Assembly (NCBI GenBank): GCA_021186555.1
Contig: JAJKFL010000007.1
Location: forward strand, 3,904,501-3,968,500
Reading direction: 5' to 3'
DNA length: 64,000 bases
Source of the DNA: Reticulitermes speratus
Taxonomy: Eukaryota > Arthropoda > Insecta > Blattodea > Rhinotermitidae
A model generated the notes under the pieces. It was not told where the DNA came from. It saw only the letters and a program-made list of their open reading frames with translations, and made no database searches. A program made the position numbers and the translations under genes. Numbering within the stretch: position 1 is the first letter of the stretch; the number at the start of each line of letters is the position of its first letter. Positions 1-12,900 of this stretch are shown here, in pieces.

Positions 1-351
1 GCTACTTAAGAAAACGTGGTTAAAATGTATGACACAAGTTCTATAGCGAATGCTGTTCAAATTTGTCAGACTTGCAGACACCCATGAAAACAGCTTGAAA
101 AGCTGCCATATTTCCTGCCTCATATGACGTTAGAAGTGAAAAGACGCACCCTATAATTATCAGAATATTTTTGCAGATTTAATAGCCTGCTTATATAACA
201 ATTCATCTTCCACTGTTAAGGAGGTTTTGGGGTTTTTCAAGAAAAAATAAAATAATGCCTCTTATGAGCAAGAAAATGCTGTAAATAGCTTTGCATGTCA
301 GGCTCATTATTGGAGTGTAATTTCTATCTATACGTAAATTTTATACTCTTA
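1..351. other. AT-rich sequence, no gene seen
   Basis: No open frame with recognisable protein similarity and no clear repeat boundary was seen here. It is probably intronic or flanking DNA of the acylphosphatase gene whose exons start further right. No acylphosphatase 5' exon could be recognised anywhere in 1-3919. Confidence 0.4.
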
Positions 352-353
352 TA

Positions 354-431
354 CAGGGCATACACAAAAGAATGGTGCGGTTTTAATAGTTAACACTATT
401 AAAACAGCGCCATTCTTTTGTGTATGCCCTG
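354..431. mobile_element. Palindromic 78-bp MITE flanked by TA
   Basis: The left and right halves are reverse complements over almost the full length. Ends are CAGGGC and GCCCTG, with only two mismatches per arm and a GTTAAC-like centre. A TA dinucleotide flanks each side (352-353 and 432-433), which is the target duplication expected of Tc1/mariner-type elements. It has no coding capacity. It looks like two terminal inverted repeats joined with no interior, that is, a fold-back MITE. Confidence 0.7.
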
Positions 432-609
432 TATGTTTTGTGCGTTATGCTTTACACGTTTATATGTCTGACTTTTATATTTTATTGTAAATGTTTATTT
501 ATTATAGCCCTGTATACACGTGTATAATTGTTACGTGGCTCCTTATAGTTTTGGTAAAAGATGGTACTGTTATATCCCTCCGAAATATCTGTACACATCT
601 ACAATACTA

Positions 610-794
610 CAGTCGAACCCGTTTATAACGACATCGGCTTATACGATACTTCTTCTATAACGTCAGACATTCTTTGGTACCAATTAATTCCTCACTGTTA
701 ACCATAACATTATACTACTCGGTTAGAACAACACTCGTTTATAACGACACAAAATATTCAGTCCCTTTCATAACGTTATAACCGACTTCGACTG
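610..794. mobile_element. Tc1/mariner- or pogo-type MITE (TA-flanked)
   Basis: The left end reads CAGTCGAACCC and the right end ends in TTCGACTG, so the termini are inverted copies of CAGTCGAA. TA flanks both sides (608-609 and 795-796). Repeats of the type 'TATAACGAC' occur inside both ends. It is non-coding, about 185 bp. A pogo-like or mariner-like source is inferred from the terminal CAGT and the TA target. Confidence 0.6.
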
Positions 795-1390
795 TATATG
801 GTGTCAGACGTCTTAGCCCAGAAGTTCAGATTATGAGCTTTAACCGCCGTGATACCAATGACAATTTATGTTTACTAGCTACCGTGTTGCAGGTAATTTC
901 TAAAATTAATATCGCTGATTATGCTAAGGTATTTCATCCGCCTTGAAAGTTCTCCCAAATCACCTGTTATTACTTTCGATAACGAGAATTCACAGTCACT
1001 AACACGGCACTCTCTAACATTTTGACAAAGTTTTATTCGCAGATTCTTTAATACTTTTCAAGTTCCGTCTATAACGAAAGGGCACAAAATTACAACACAA
1101 ACACGCATGCACCGAAGATTGACTGCCAAACGTCGGACGCAGACCAAGGGCGAGTTACACAGATGAAGAGTTATACACTAACATCACAGTATTTCGCACA
1201 CAATGGGTGCCTATGGACTTTTTCCAAGATGGAGCTGTTAATAGCTCTTTTTTAAAGAAATATCCTTCAGGCTATGTTTATGTCATGCTGGACTTAGGCT
1301 GTCAAGCAGCACACCTATCAGACTCTCCGTGTTCTTCAATTTAAACAACCTCAATTTTTACGACCTATAGCTTTATGTTAGCTTTGCACT

Positions 1391-1633
1391 ATTTTTTGTG
1401 GCGTCACGGTACAAATGGGGCCTATGCCGCCTCGTTTTTTAGGTTTCCAGATCACACACGATTGGACAAACACAAAAAGTAGGACTCCTCTGAAGAAGTG
1501 ATCAGCTCTTCACAGAGGGAGTTACCTACACAACAAACACCACAGACAGACATCCATGCCCTCAACGAGATTTGAACCTGCGATTCCAGAAATAAAGCGG
1601 CTGCAGACCTACACATTAGACCAGAGGGCTACC
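1391..1633 (-). mobile_element. Diverged tRNA-derived SINE (family A)
   Basis: The segment aligns over its length with the well-bounded SINE at 9134-9397. Shared blocks include 'gatcacacac', 'ggactcctct', 'gtgatcagc', 'acagacatccatgcc' and the tRNA-like right end with 'gaacctgcgattcc'. It is on the minus strand (tRNA-like head at the higher coordinate) and is old, with many substitutions and no clear target duplication. Confidence 0.6.
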
Positions 1634-1837
1634 TTCAGCACTAGAGTATAGGAAATGTTTATGGGTGGGTCTGGATAGTTTTTGACACAATAGTAAGGAC
1701 TTTAAACAACTCCATGGTGCACAGTCCTTCTTGAGAACCCATTAGCCGTTCAGGAAGTCAGAAAATTCTCTGTATTTTATGGGAACAGAAATTTGTTTAC
1801 TGTATTCATGATATCCCGCCAGTGGTCCTTATCTTGT

Positions 1838-2121
1838 TAAAAGTGAAGATATCCCTGTGCACGCCATGGAAAGCATATGGGGAGTGGAGTTCTATCTCCA
1901 TTCATTCTTAGGCTGGGCACTGGTGAAGGTAAGCGGTCAGAGTGAGAAACCGACCGCTTCACTCCCAGAAAAATATCTCCGGTATCCCCTAAATAGGAGC
2001 CTGAATGAGTCCCAGAACTGGTGTGGATCCTTGGGAAAAGAGATAATTTCGTTGACCATGATACCCCCTCGACTGGCCACCCTATAGCGTAGTCACCATA
2101 CCGACTAAACCATCCTGACTT
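1838..2121 (-). mobile_element. Strongly diverged SINE (family B)
   Basis: It resembles the family B copies at 11417-11706 and 52110-52392. Shared blocks include 'tccctgtgcac', 'ccatg', 'ttcttaggctgg', 'gaccgcttcactccc', 'ggtatcccc', 'aataggagcctg' and the tRNA-like end 'tagcgtagtcaccataccgac'. The tRNA-like head is on the right, so it lies on the minus strand. Short open frames across it on both strands are incidental. Confidence 0.5.
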
Positions 2122-2160
2122 CTGACACGTATCTTGAGCCAGACCAATGCATTTCACGAC

Positions 2161-2297
2161 AGCTCATCCCGTTTCTTGAAGTTCCACTTAAATGTACTTC
2201 TCATGTAAGTTTAGATCTTCAAAGTGGTCTCCTTTCCCCAGATTGCCCTACCAAAACTTTGTATTCCTTTCTTTTCTGACCCATACGCGTTACAGTC
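2161..2297 (-). mobile_element. Old LINE fragment (reverse-transcriptase C-terminal region)
   Basis: The sequence matches the LINE remnant at 33775-34266 in the same orientation. Shared blocks include 'cccgtttcttgaag', 'cttc..agtggtctc', 'tttcccc..ga' and 'ccaaaac..tgtat'. It is short and heavily decayed. It is supported only by similarity to another repeat in this window. Confidence 0.45.
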
Positions 2298-2299
2298 TA

Positions 2300-3919
2300 G
2301 TTCCGATAAATTGAATCTTGCGCTGTGAGAAAGTGTGGCAAGGAACAAGAAAAGGGGAGGCGCAGGTTATGAGGCTGGTACCTGTTTAATGACACTAGAT
2401 GTCAATGACGAGTACCAGTCCCAAATACATCGACCGCTAGAACATCCGGAGCTGACACAATCACCGTAATGTAAGTGATAAATATTTTTGCACAGCTAGT
2501 AGTCGCTGAGTGATATACCGTCGCCAGACGAATACCCAGCTCATACTAACCGCATTCCTCGAATACTTTCCAAGTCTCAATTTGCCAGAACTACACTCTA
2601 CATGTCATGCTATAACATCCCGTGTAAATTCATCATCATATTATTTGCCGACGAATGCGAATTCTAATAGGAAACTCCCATACTATGTTCTTTCCTTAAA
2701 AACGATAGAATAAATTTCAAGACTACAAAATAAATGTGTATTTTATGACCCTAATTTCTGTAACTTTAAAGGCACTTGTATTGACCAAGGGCTGTCTGAA
2801 GTCACCTGGCGGTCCAAACAACCAAAGGCGACCGCAGGTCAGATGGACAGTTGAGGCCCCCCATAAGGCAGAGTGGACAAAGCGATTACTTCTGTCCTCT
2901 TCTGGGATATTAGGCAACGTAGGGTGGTAATTCTGTACCAACGTGTCCGGACAACATTTCGGTCCCATTTTCAAGGGTCAAGAATTCCAAGGCGATTAGT
3001 GTCTGGCACTAAAGGGCTACCCTGAATAAAATATTCCGTGATTTTCTTTAGTCATAAGGAAAATGCCATGATCTCCATTTCAAACCTAACGAGGTAATTC
3101 AAAATTCAGAATAACTGATACATACTGCTTTATTTCGAACTACTACACATCGTTTAGATTTTGCTCTCCTACAAGTTTCGGCTATTTTTTGTAACGATTA
3201 TCAGGGAGCTATAAAGTTATAAAGACAACCAGAGTATCCTATAACTTGTTAGTAAATTGTAACATATATATATATATTATCATACAACAGTAGCAGCTGG
3301 AAATAAAACAGTGTGTATGAAACAACTACACGGAATACGGTAAATAATGGAGTTGTCTTTCCCCAAGAATCACGCGAAACACATAAAACCAGTGTGTGAG
3401 TAAATGTATAGGATTTTAATGTCAAAGCATGTGGCTCACACAACTTAGCTCCGTCTTTTGAAAAAAAAAAAGCCTGAAATTCGTCAATATAATACACGTA
3501 CATGTACCAAAGCCCAGTTACTACCTCACAGAAAACACTATATTGCAAACACCGATGTGTTAATGCTGTTTAGGGAAATAATCACTGTGTATTCTGCGAA
3601 TTATATGAAGCAAAGTTCGGGGGCAGAGTGTAGGATTTATTCATATTAATGCAGGGGTTTTTATAGTTACCGGTTTACTTCAAAGGGTTAAGTGCACAAA
3701 TTAAAAGAGTAACTCTGATACTTCTTATCCTGTGAGATAGAAACCACGAGAAAAGTTCATTTTACATTGATAACACACAGTCACTCTACATATATTCGTT
3801 ATATTTGAATTTAGTAAGGAATCTGCTTTACTGATTACGAACTCCACAAAAGCGTGTCCTTCTTAAGAAGATGTTATTCGCTCAGCCTATAGATCAGTTC
3901 CTGTTTTCTTGCTCAACAG
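2300..3919. other. Intronic/flanking DNA without a recognised gene
   Basis: Only short AT-rich open frames occur here and none resembles a known protein. A (TA)-rich patch lies at about 3264-3280. The 5' acylphosphatase exon, which should end just after the 'GRVQG' type motif, was searched for and not found, so this stretch is most likely intron. Confidence 0.4.
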
Positions 3920-6900
3920 GTGTATACTTCACCAAGTATTGCAGAGATCTGTGTGTCCAACTGGGAATTGGAGGTTGGGTGAAGAACAGTAAAACGGGCA
4001 CAATTGTGGGCAAGATGCAGGGACAAAGGTCAAAAGTTGAAGAGATGTAAGTACACAGGACTTCAGAATTCTTGTTCAGGAATATATTGATGGAATAACT
4101 TCTAATTAGCCGATCCCAGTGGCCGTGCGGTCTAAGGCGTGGGTCTTCGGCCGCTCGCTTGCTAGGATCGTGGGTTCGAATCCCACCGGGGCATGGATGT
4201 TTGTGTTGTGTTAGTTGTAAGGACGGTAATATGGAACGTAAGTTGATATGAAGGACGAAAGGATTTAAACAGTACAAAAATGGATCAAAGGGGAAAAACC
4301 CCGAACAAAAAAAAAAAAATCCCACCGGGGGCATGGATGTCTGTCTCTTGTGAGTGTTGTGTGTTGTCAGGTAGAGGTCTCTGCGACGGGCTGATCACTC
4401 GTCCAGAGGAGTCCTACCGAGTGTGGTGTGTCTCAAATGTGTGTGACCATGAAACCTCGATGAAACGAGGAGGCCCAGGCCCATATAGGCTGTCGAGCCA
4501 TAAAAAAAACTTCTAATTAATCCTTTACATAATTGTGGTAGTTACAGATACTACATCCTGAAAAATCTATTATTCGAAATAAAAATTGTAATGTATAACA
4601 TTAAATATAAAATGTGAGTAAAAAATATGTTTAAGATGCCAGTATGGTTTAAAAAGTAGGAAGTGATTACTTAAGTAGACAGCATTAAACGTTAATATTT
4701 GTAAGGGACACGTTGGTCTTTCTGTGAGGTACAGGCTGAGTTCTGAAATATTATTTATGAACTACATGTTTCAAAGCGTTAAATGAATGAATAAAATTTT
4801 TACGGTCACTCTTTCGAGCAATAGAAACATATTACACAAAACTAAGGAATTCTTATTGCAATATGCGAAAATTCAGTAACTTCTAAAGGTTTCTGGAAGT
4901 GGTAATAAGGGTGGTTGGTTCCGGAACTTTGTCCATCAGATTGTATTCCAAAAAAGAAGACAAAGTTTCCGAAACTGAAAGAGTTCCTGCTCTCAGACGA
5001 AAAGGTTGGAAGGCACTTGCTGATTTGAACCTGACACAAAGAGCTACTCTCTGTCTCTGAACACAGTGTATCAGCTTAATTACGTCTGTAAATAGGCCTG
5101 GGATCAGGTTTGTCAGCTGGAGCTAGTAGGAAATATACAGTCAGGATTTTCTTTCTTTGAGAAGGGCCCCGCAGCAGATGCTACGGACGCACCGCAGCCT
5201 TGAGGCTTATTGTGCAACCATGTGACGAAGATGAAGAGAAAGACGATCAGTTTTTTTTTTCATTTTTCCAAGCAATGGAGCACCAATAGAATGAAACTGA
5301 CAGGATAAAACCGAAGTACTCGGGGAGAAACCTATCCCAGTGCCACTTTGTCCACCACAAATCCCACATGGACCGACCCGAAATCGAACCGCCTGAGCCA
5401 TGTCACGGCCTACAGTCAGGATTACATATTGCAGATATACCCAGGAAGACCTAAAACAAAGACAGAAGGCGGGTTCGAAATGTATGTAATTAAACGAAAC
5501 CAATAACACAACCCAAAAAACTGATATGATAGAATTGTGGTTAACATGATAAACTGCTAGGGAATTCCGTGAAAAATGATGGGACCGACAGGAGAATTAA
5601 GAAAAATAGGCATGAGTGTCCGACAGACTTTCTCCACTACTTCGTGTTGTACTGTGTACAAGATCTGAACAAATTCATTAACCGGACAGATTTTAGAAAC
5701 AAGATAATGTATTTTCTGCTACATAGAAGTTGGAATTTGTACAGATCTATGAGTCACCATTTGGACGAGCTGCAGTCTCTAAATTATTTAAATTGTTTCG
5801 AAAAGAAGAACATTTTATGCCGAGTTCTGCCTAATGGAACGGGGAAATTCGCGATGTGTATCACCCAATTTCACAATGAATGAGTGCCAGTCGCGTGGCC
5901 TATCAACAGTGTGTGACGCAACCGAAATGCGTAGCAGTGAGCCAGGTTTGAACAGAACAGAAACAACAACAACAGTCAATTTCTGACCTTGAATGTGTGT
6001 TCTATAAATAAGGTATCCGTGACGTAAAAGTCTGTCAAATGTCAAGAAGACTACACCAAATACAAACACACAGACAGACAGACAGAGAGGTCTTCGAGTA
6101 TTTTAATTTGTTGATCTTCGGAACACGCAGTTTGCAGAAAATACTGCTATTTACACGGATTTCAAATCACGGAAGAAAAGATGGACACGGGATGTAGAAC
6201 GTATGGTGGAAGCGAGAAACTGATACGAAATTTATTATGAAAAACTAAAAAAAAAAAAAAAAACAATTCGGTAGACCTAGTCGTAAACGGATGATAAGAT
6301 TACAAGTTAGGAAATGTACGCAGGGCGTATCACTTCTGACGCTTTCGCTCTGCTACTGCCACATTTATTTTCAATAATTCCAATGCACTCTGAAAGTGGT
6401 CATTAATTTATTTCGCTGTTTGCGTAGGATGACAATTATATTTAGGTTGGCAACAGCCTCTTCGGCTCTGGAGATGCCTGATCTCTTGTACGTATCTCGT
6501 GAGCTTCGATATCTCGAATTTCTTGTATTTCTCTCGTAAATCGCGATATGTTGTGCTGCCTGGAATTACCTCATAAATGGCGAGTTACCCAATTTCCTGT
6601 TAATTAATGGAAATATCGTCCAACGCAAATTTATATATTGTATAACAACATCCTGTTCAAGATGAGATACACGTTTCGGCCAAAAAGAGATATCATTAGG
6701 GTTTGCATAAAGATTTAAAAGGAAGTAAATTAGGTTATTATTACACGTGTGTCTTTAGAGTGAGATGTCACTTTTAAATAATTCATTTATGATTTAGTAG
6801 TCTATGAATTGTACTCAAAACTTCTTCTTCTTCTTTCTATGGGCCCGTCGGCACTCGCTCCGGATGCACCGCAGCCTTAGGCTTATTGTGCTCACCCTTA

Positions 6901-9900
6901 GTCTTTCTTTCAGCATTGGTTCATTAGCCCTGTGCTACTAATAAAGAGACACAGGTCTTTTAGTGGAGCCAAGCTTATATCTCTTGGTTCAGCGAACATC
7001 TTCCCAAAGCGCTTATAACGTTGTCGAGCCAGTGCCTCGCAACCACAAACAATATGGTGCACAGTTTCAGTCTCCGACCCACAAAATCTGCAGGTCGGAT
7101 CTCCTTCAAAGATGCCCATTATGTTCAAGTGCTTCCTCACAGGTGCATGTCCTGTGAGGAATGCTACTACTGATCTAAGTTGATTCCTGCTCAATTTAAT
7201 CAGGCCGTCAGCTTTCTTCTTTCATGGTCCATTGATAAAAAGTTTACCATGTTTGTGACCTGGTATACTGTTCCAGGTAGTTAAATGTTGACACTCAGTC
7301 CAGTTCTTGATTGCTTCTCTTGCTGTACACTTTGGTATTCCAAGAGCCGGCTCTGGGCCAAGTAATGGCTTAGCTGCACCTTGCCTTGCAAGTTCATCTG
7401 CTTTTTCATTACCAAGGATGCCACTGTGCCCAGGCACCCACATGAGGGTTACCTCATTGCGTTCTGCCAGTTCAGATAGAGCATCCATGCATTCTACAAC
7501 TAGCCTCGACGTTACTTTTGGGCTGTTGAGTGCCTTAAGTGCCGCCTGGCTGTCAGAGAAAATAAGGATCCGCTTATTACAATAAGCCCTTCTTATATTA
7601 TCACATGCACATTGAAGAATGGCATGTATTTCGGTTTGAAAAACTGTGGCAAATTTACCCAGAGAGAAACTTTTCTTTAATGTAGCTAAGATTTTTATTA
7701 TTAGTTGTGTTTTCTAGGATGTTACACAATTTTCTCTTCCGAATAGTTTAGAATTTGTAAAATTCCCTATGAGACCTAGAAAATAATAAGCTTAAAGTAT
7801 TAAGGATAAAAAGTTTCTATTTGCATTTACCTACATTACTTACGCTACCTCCCATTTATTCTTCCTGTTTTCCACTTTTGAACAGAATGCCTTATAGAAT
7901 TTTTTTATTCATATGGAAGTCAACCACGCATATTCTCTAAAAAGATTATTATATTGGCATAAGTTAATGTGAAAATATTCTACTTTGTAGGTAAGTTAAT
8001 TATCTTCACTTACATTTTCGTAACATGAATGAGTAACTCTACTCTCGAAACTTGTGTTACGTTTCGTTTTGGATAAGCAGGCTTTAATTTACTGAAAAAT
8101 AAAGTAACTATTTATTTAGCATTATAATCATCGATTAAATTTCTATATTATTTCATTGTTTTTAATGTTACATTTAAGACAAAGTTAGTTACAATTGTCT
8201 TATTTTCATATTTATTGTTGCTAGACGGAACGTTTTCCTTACAAGTATTGCATATGGGCTATTTGACAATAAAACTGCTCCTGCTTACATTGATCAGTCT
8301 CTGAGATATAACAGAATTAGAAAAGAATTAGACAGGATACTGCAAAGGAATTCTAAGATGGCACTGGAGCAAAATACGTACATTTACTTGCTGTTCTTTA
8401 CACTGTGCTGAACCTCATATATGTGGGGAAACTTACAGGGGCCGCTTACACTTACCGTCTACCAGTAGGACACTATCATCGCTTACTCAGGGTATGTCTG
8501 AGGAAGAGCACGAAAATTCTCAGTTAAGATACATGTTTTGTTCAGTTCGAAGTGGAAACTTTCCAAACGTGACAAAAGTCACCCAGGACCGGTCTTTGGC
8601 CGAGTGGACAGATTTTACGCGATTTGGCCCAGGGCTTACGGGGTCCCACGCTCAAGGGCCCCAAGTTCATGGGGGATTCGCGCAGTAGTAAATTCAAAAA
8701 CAATAACAAATAAACCATTTTAATTTTTCATCCTAACTTAAGTTAATATACCAAAACATTAGTCCACTTTTTGCTCTGCACAATAACTTTTAGGGGCCCG
8801 CCACAAGGATCGCAATTGGGCCCCGCGTTTGCTAAGGCCGGCACTGTTCCCCACCTTATTAAAATAAGCATTAACGTCTGTCTCCCGATCGCAGTGGCTA
8901 ATAAAAAAAACTGTGATCAATGTGCTATTTAACGACGCCTGCTGTCACATACGTTGTATAGCATTCAGTGGCAGAATTATTATGGACTGGAGAGCGTGTG
9001 GATTGAAGGTGCCGTGGACTGTAACCAGGTGACATCCCGAAATTTGTTGTGTGTGGACAAAGAAACTGAACAGAACCCTATTTCAAGATGGCCGCTCTCC
9101 GATCTGAAATTCCACCTCGGGACTACGAAATATTTTTTTTTTCTATGGCTCAACAGCCCCTTTTCGGGTGCCTAGGCCTCCTCATTTCGAGGTTTCATGA
9201 TCACACACATTAGACACACCACACTCGGTAGGACTCCTCTGGACGAGTGATCAGCCCGTCGCAGAGACCTCTACCTGACAACACACAACACTCACAAGAG
9301 ACAGACATCCATGCCCCCAGCGGGATTGGAACCCACAATCCCAGTAAGCGAGCGGCCGCAGACCCACGCCTTAGACCGCACGGCCACTGGGATCGGCGAC
9401 TACGAAATATGACGCGAAAAATTATCATTATTCAACCGTGACGGTGTAACTGTCAGACTTTTAAAACTTAAAATGTATAAAAATAACACTCCAATTTCGT
9501 TTCTTCCTCACAATAAACAAATCATGGCGCCATTACAATGACAAACCGATTAACGCTCTTTAGAGAAATAATCGTTATTTGTTGAGAGCCATAGTCCTAT
9601 TGTGTGCATAAAAATGCATACGTTTCGAATGTTAGTCACAAGTTACCTGCAGTACCAAATAAGCTATGAATTGTTAAAGTATGACACTATAATTTCATTC
9701 TTGTTTGTATGTTTGATGGATATTTCGCGTGAAAGATCGTGACTTTGAAATAGCGGTCATCCTATTGAAGAAGAGGAGCGGAACTAAATATAAGCAGGTG
9801 CCAGCCATATTGACGAGCCAGCTGGCATTGTGACAACAATGTTTGTTAACACAAAAATGTTTGTATTATCCCACACGCCGGTAGAGGAGACAACATCTCA

Positions 9901-12900
9901 CACTTAAAACCTGCGAGACATATTACAATGTTTAAAAACACGGGTCATTCTCCTCATCTAGATAAAATAATATAATCTGGGAAACCTACCACGCTACAGT
10001 GTATTGTTGATAAATTATGAGTTCATGTGTTAAAAGTCAAGTGCCTATTTTTATTAGCATTACACGACACAAGGAGGAGACGGAAGTATTGGAAGACCAA
10101 TGAAGAAATTTAATACATATTCCTTTTTTTCACGTTGTATTCACCGTGCATCGTTATATAACTGATTATCATTCACCAACAAATGCACAAAGATACTTTT
10201 TTCACTAATTACTTTATTAAAGGATTTCCCCTATACGTATTTCGGCAAACTTATTGCCATCTTCAGGGGGTCATTTTTGGTTTGTATATTGACACATGTA
10301 CATTGGTCTATGTACAAACCAAAAATGACCCCCTGAAGATGGCAATAAGTTTGCCGAAATACGTATAGGGGAAATCCTTTAATAAAGTAATTAGTGAAAA
10401 AATTATCTTTGTGCATTTGTTGGTGAATGATAATCAGTTATATATTCCTTTGTATTAACGTTTCCCAGAGGATAGCGATTTATAGCTGAAAGATTTAGAA
10501 AGGTCCAAGTTTATGTATAACATATAATTCTATTTTGTGCATATGTTGGTGTATATAAATGATTGTAATGGAGAAATGTTTAGACCAGGTTTAGAACCTG
10601 AAGGGGGCCAACATGGTCCTAATCAAGTGGGTGTTTATGAGGATTGTAAGAATCTTAAAAACACGAGCACTGCGTCCAGTTATGTCTCATGCTAAAATCG
10701 TTATGGCCCGTCGGATTATAAAAATGTTACAATTGATAGCTTCGTCGCTTCCGTAATTTTCAGTGTCTGTCTTTCCTGTGGGTTGTTGTTGGTAAAGTAC
10801 GTACTTCGGATAGACCTACAACCTTTATGAATGTACCAAAAATTTCATTTGGCAATCGACATTTGTACATTTGTGTATCGTGCACTTTCTTGTACTTAGC
10901 TTGCTTAAAGTAAAATAGATAGGATCTACCTAACCAGTGCACAGTGCCGAGGGGATGGGGGGGGGGGGGGGGGTGGAAGCCGGTACAAATTATCGGGGCC
11001 CGGGCCCGACTATGTTGCATGTGTTTTTGTCTTTCTCGGTAGTATCATTATTTGTCGATTGTACAAATTAACCCTTTCAGACCAAGCCCAAGTCACTCTG
11101 CAACTGAGAGTCAGTCTTTCCGATTTAGCGTAAAGATTCTTAGCCGGTCCGCCCTTGGTCCCAAAAATTTTTTTCACCGGGGCCCCAACCCGTTCTTGGC
11201 GGCCCTGCCAGTGCAATCAACAAAAGCAGCTCTGTTGTTAACATTTTGTTTTGTCGTTTAACAGACTCCGGCTTTACAATCCATGTATGAAGGAGACAAG
11301 TCATAATTTTACAGGCCTGTTTTCATTCTGTATTTAGGCCTAACTAAACAATGTTCCGCTCCTTTGTCTATTTACCGTTTACTGAACTAACTGTCAACAT
11401 CTCAGACTCCTTCGAGTAGGTAAAGGTAAAGGTAAAGTTCTCCCTAGAACAGGCCATGAAGGCCCAGAGGGGGAGCAGAGGTATAGCTCTACTCTTTCTT
11501 TAACCCTGGCACTAGATGAGGGTGGGTGGTCAACTCCACGCCCCGGCCGCTTTACCCGAAAGAGACCCGGTACCCATTGTATAGGAGGCTGGGTGGGCCC
11601 CAGGGCCGGTCTGGACGGGTGCGGAAAATATCGCCCACACAGGGATTCGATGCCCGGACCGTCCAGCTCGTAGCGAGTCGCTATACCGACTGAGCTATCC
11701 CGGCCCGCATATATATAGCTTTTTTAGAAATAGCATAAAGAGGTGGGATCTTTCTTCTTGTACTGCGAGTATTAAAAGTGAGACTCCTAAATACGACGGA
11801 CGAAAGTAAAGCGAAGCCCATAAAGCACGTCAGCTGAGGGCTGAGGTGTCTACACTGCAGTGTATTAGTAGTGATAGGGGCAGTCGACGGTTGTGGCACA
11901 GTTGCTGGGTACAAAGCAAGCAACCCTCTTAAGCAAGGAGGCCGAATAAATTACAGCGTTGCATTCTCCAAAATCCAAAATGTGAGACCTAAAGAAAGAC
12001 AGCCAGTTAAGGACACGGAACTACTCGTATATGAAGATTAAGAACAGATAGGGCCGGAATGTCTGTCAGCGTGACTAGGCTACGGGCTGGACGACCATGG
12101 AATCGAGGTTCCATGACTGCACGGGCAGAAATGTTTCTTTTCCCACAAAAGTGACGCAGCCAGCCTCCTACCCAATATGCAGAGGAGACTATTTCCTAAG
12201 GAGTAACACGGCCGGGACGTGAAGCTGACAGCTCACTTCTATTTACTGCTCAGGTTAATAATGCTTGGAGATACAACTCCATTCCTCCATACGTCTTCAC
12301 GAAGCAGAGGCACTTTATATTACTAGATATTTACAACAGAAAACTCGATTAACCATTTAAAGACCAGTGGTAATTACACGTACCACCTGGTGCAACATTA
12401 TGAAACGGCGCAGTCTATCATTGAGTGTTATTCTGTGTTTTACAATACTCACAAAGTTGTTATAATGAGCACGGGATGTCAAGGTAAAGTTCTCCCTAGA
12501 ACAGGCCATGAAGGCCCAGAGGGAGAGTAGAGGTATAGCTCTACTCTTTCTTTAACCTCGCACTAGATGGGGGTGGGTGGTTAACACCACGCCCCGGCCG
12601 CTTTACTCCCGTGAAAGAGACCCGGTGCCCATTGTACAGGAGGCTGGGTGGACCCCAGGGCCGGTCTGGACGGGTGCGGAAAATCTTGCCCACACCGGGA
12701 TTCGAGGTAGGAGCTTGCGCCATGACTCTGGCGGTTAGTCACCGGCCTCTCTCCGCGGATGCCCGAGTTCAAAACCAGGCCAGTTGACAAAGTGGAAGTG
12801 GCGTACTTTTTTCTCGGAGTACTTCATTTCCCGTCAGTACAATTCCATCAATGTTCCGTACTTTGTACTTTTATCAGAAGGACAAGCGGGCGAAGCCTGT

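Larger units (their letters stand above)
10155..10444. mobile_element. 290-bp near-perfect palindromic element with two hammerhead-like motifs
   Basis: The left half (10155-10299) is the reverse complement of the right half (10300-10444), with almost no spacer and few mismatches. Just outside the left arm, 'ttcaccgtgcat' (10140-10151) also borders the elements at 17.2 and 60.4 kb, so it is probably a family terminus. Each arm carries a hammerhead-like motif and the internal block 'caccaacaaatgcac'. There is no protein-coding content; mirrored short frames on both strands simply reflect the palindrome. A Penelope-like origin is inferred from the ribozyme motif. Confidence 0.75.

Noticed and set aside
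4109..4200. Possible tRNA-Leu gene
   Set aside because: The A- and B-box-like sequences are good, but no cloverleaf with proper arms and anticodon can be drawn. The same head recurs at the start of bounded SINEs, so it is a SINE promoter.
10183..10416. Two 61-codon frames with nearly the same protein on opposite strands
   Set aside because: They are the mirror images produced by the palindrome, not genes.
11640..11706. Possible tRNA gene on the minus strand
   Set aside because: It is the head of the family B SINE; the spacing between boxes and the missing acceptor stem exclude a real tRNA.
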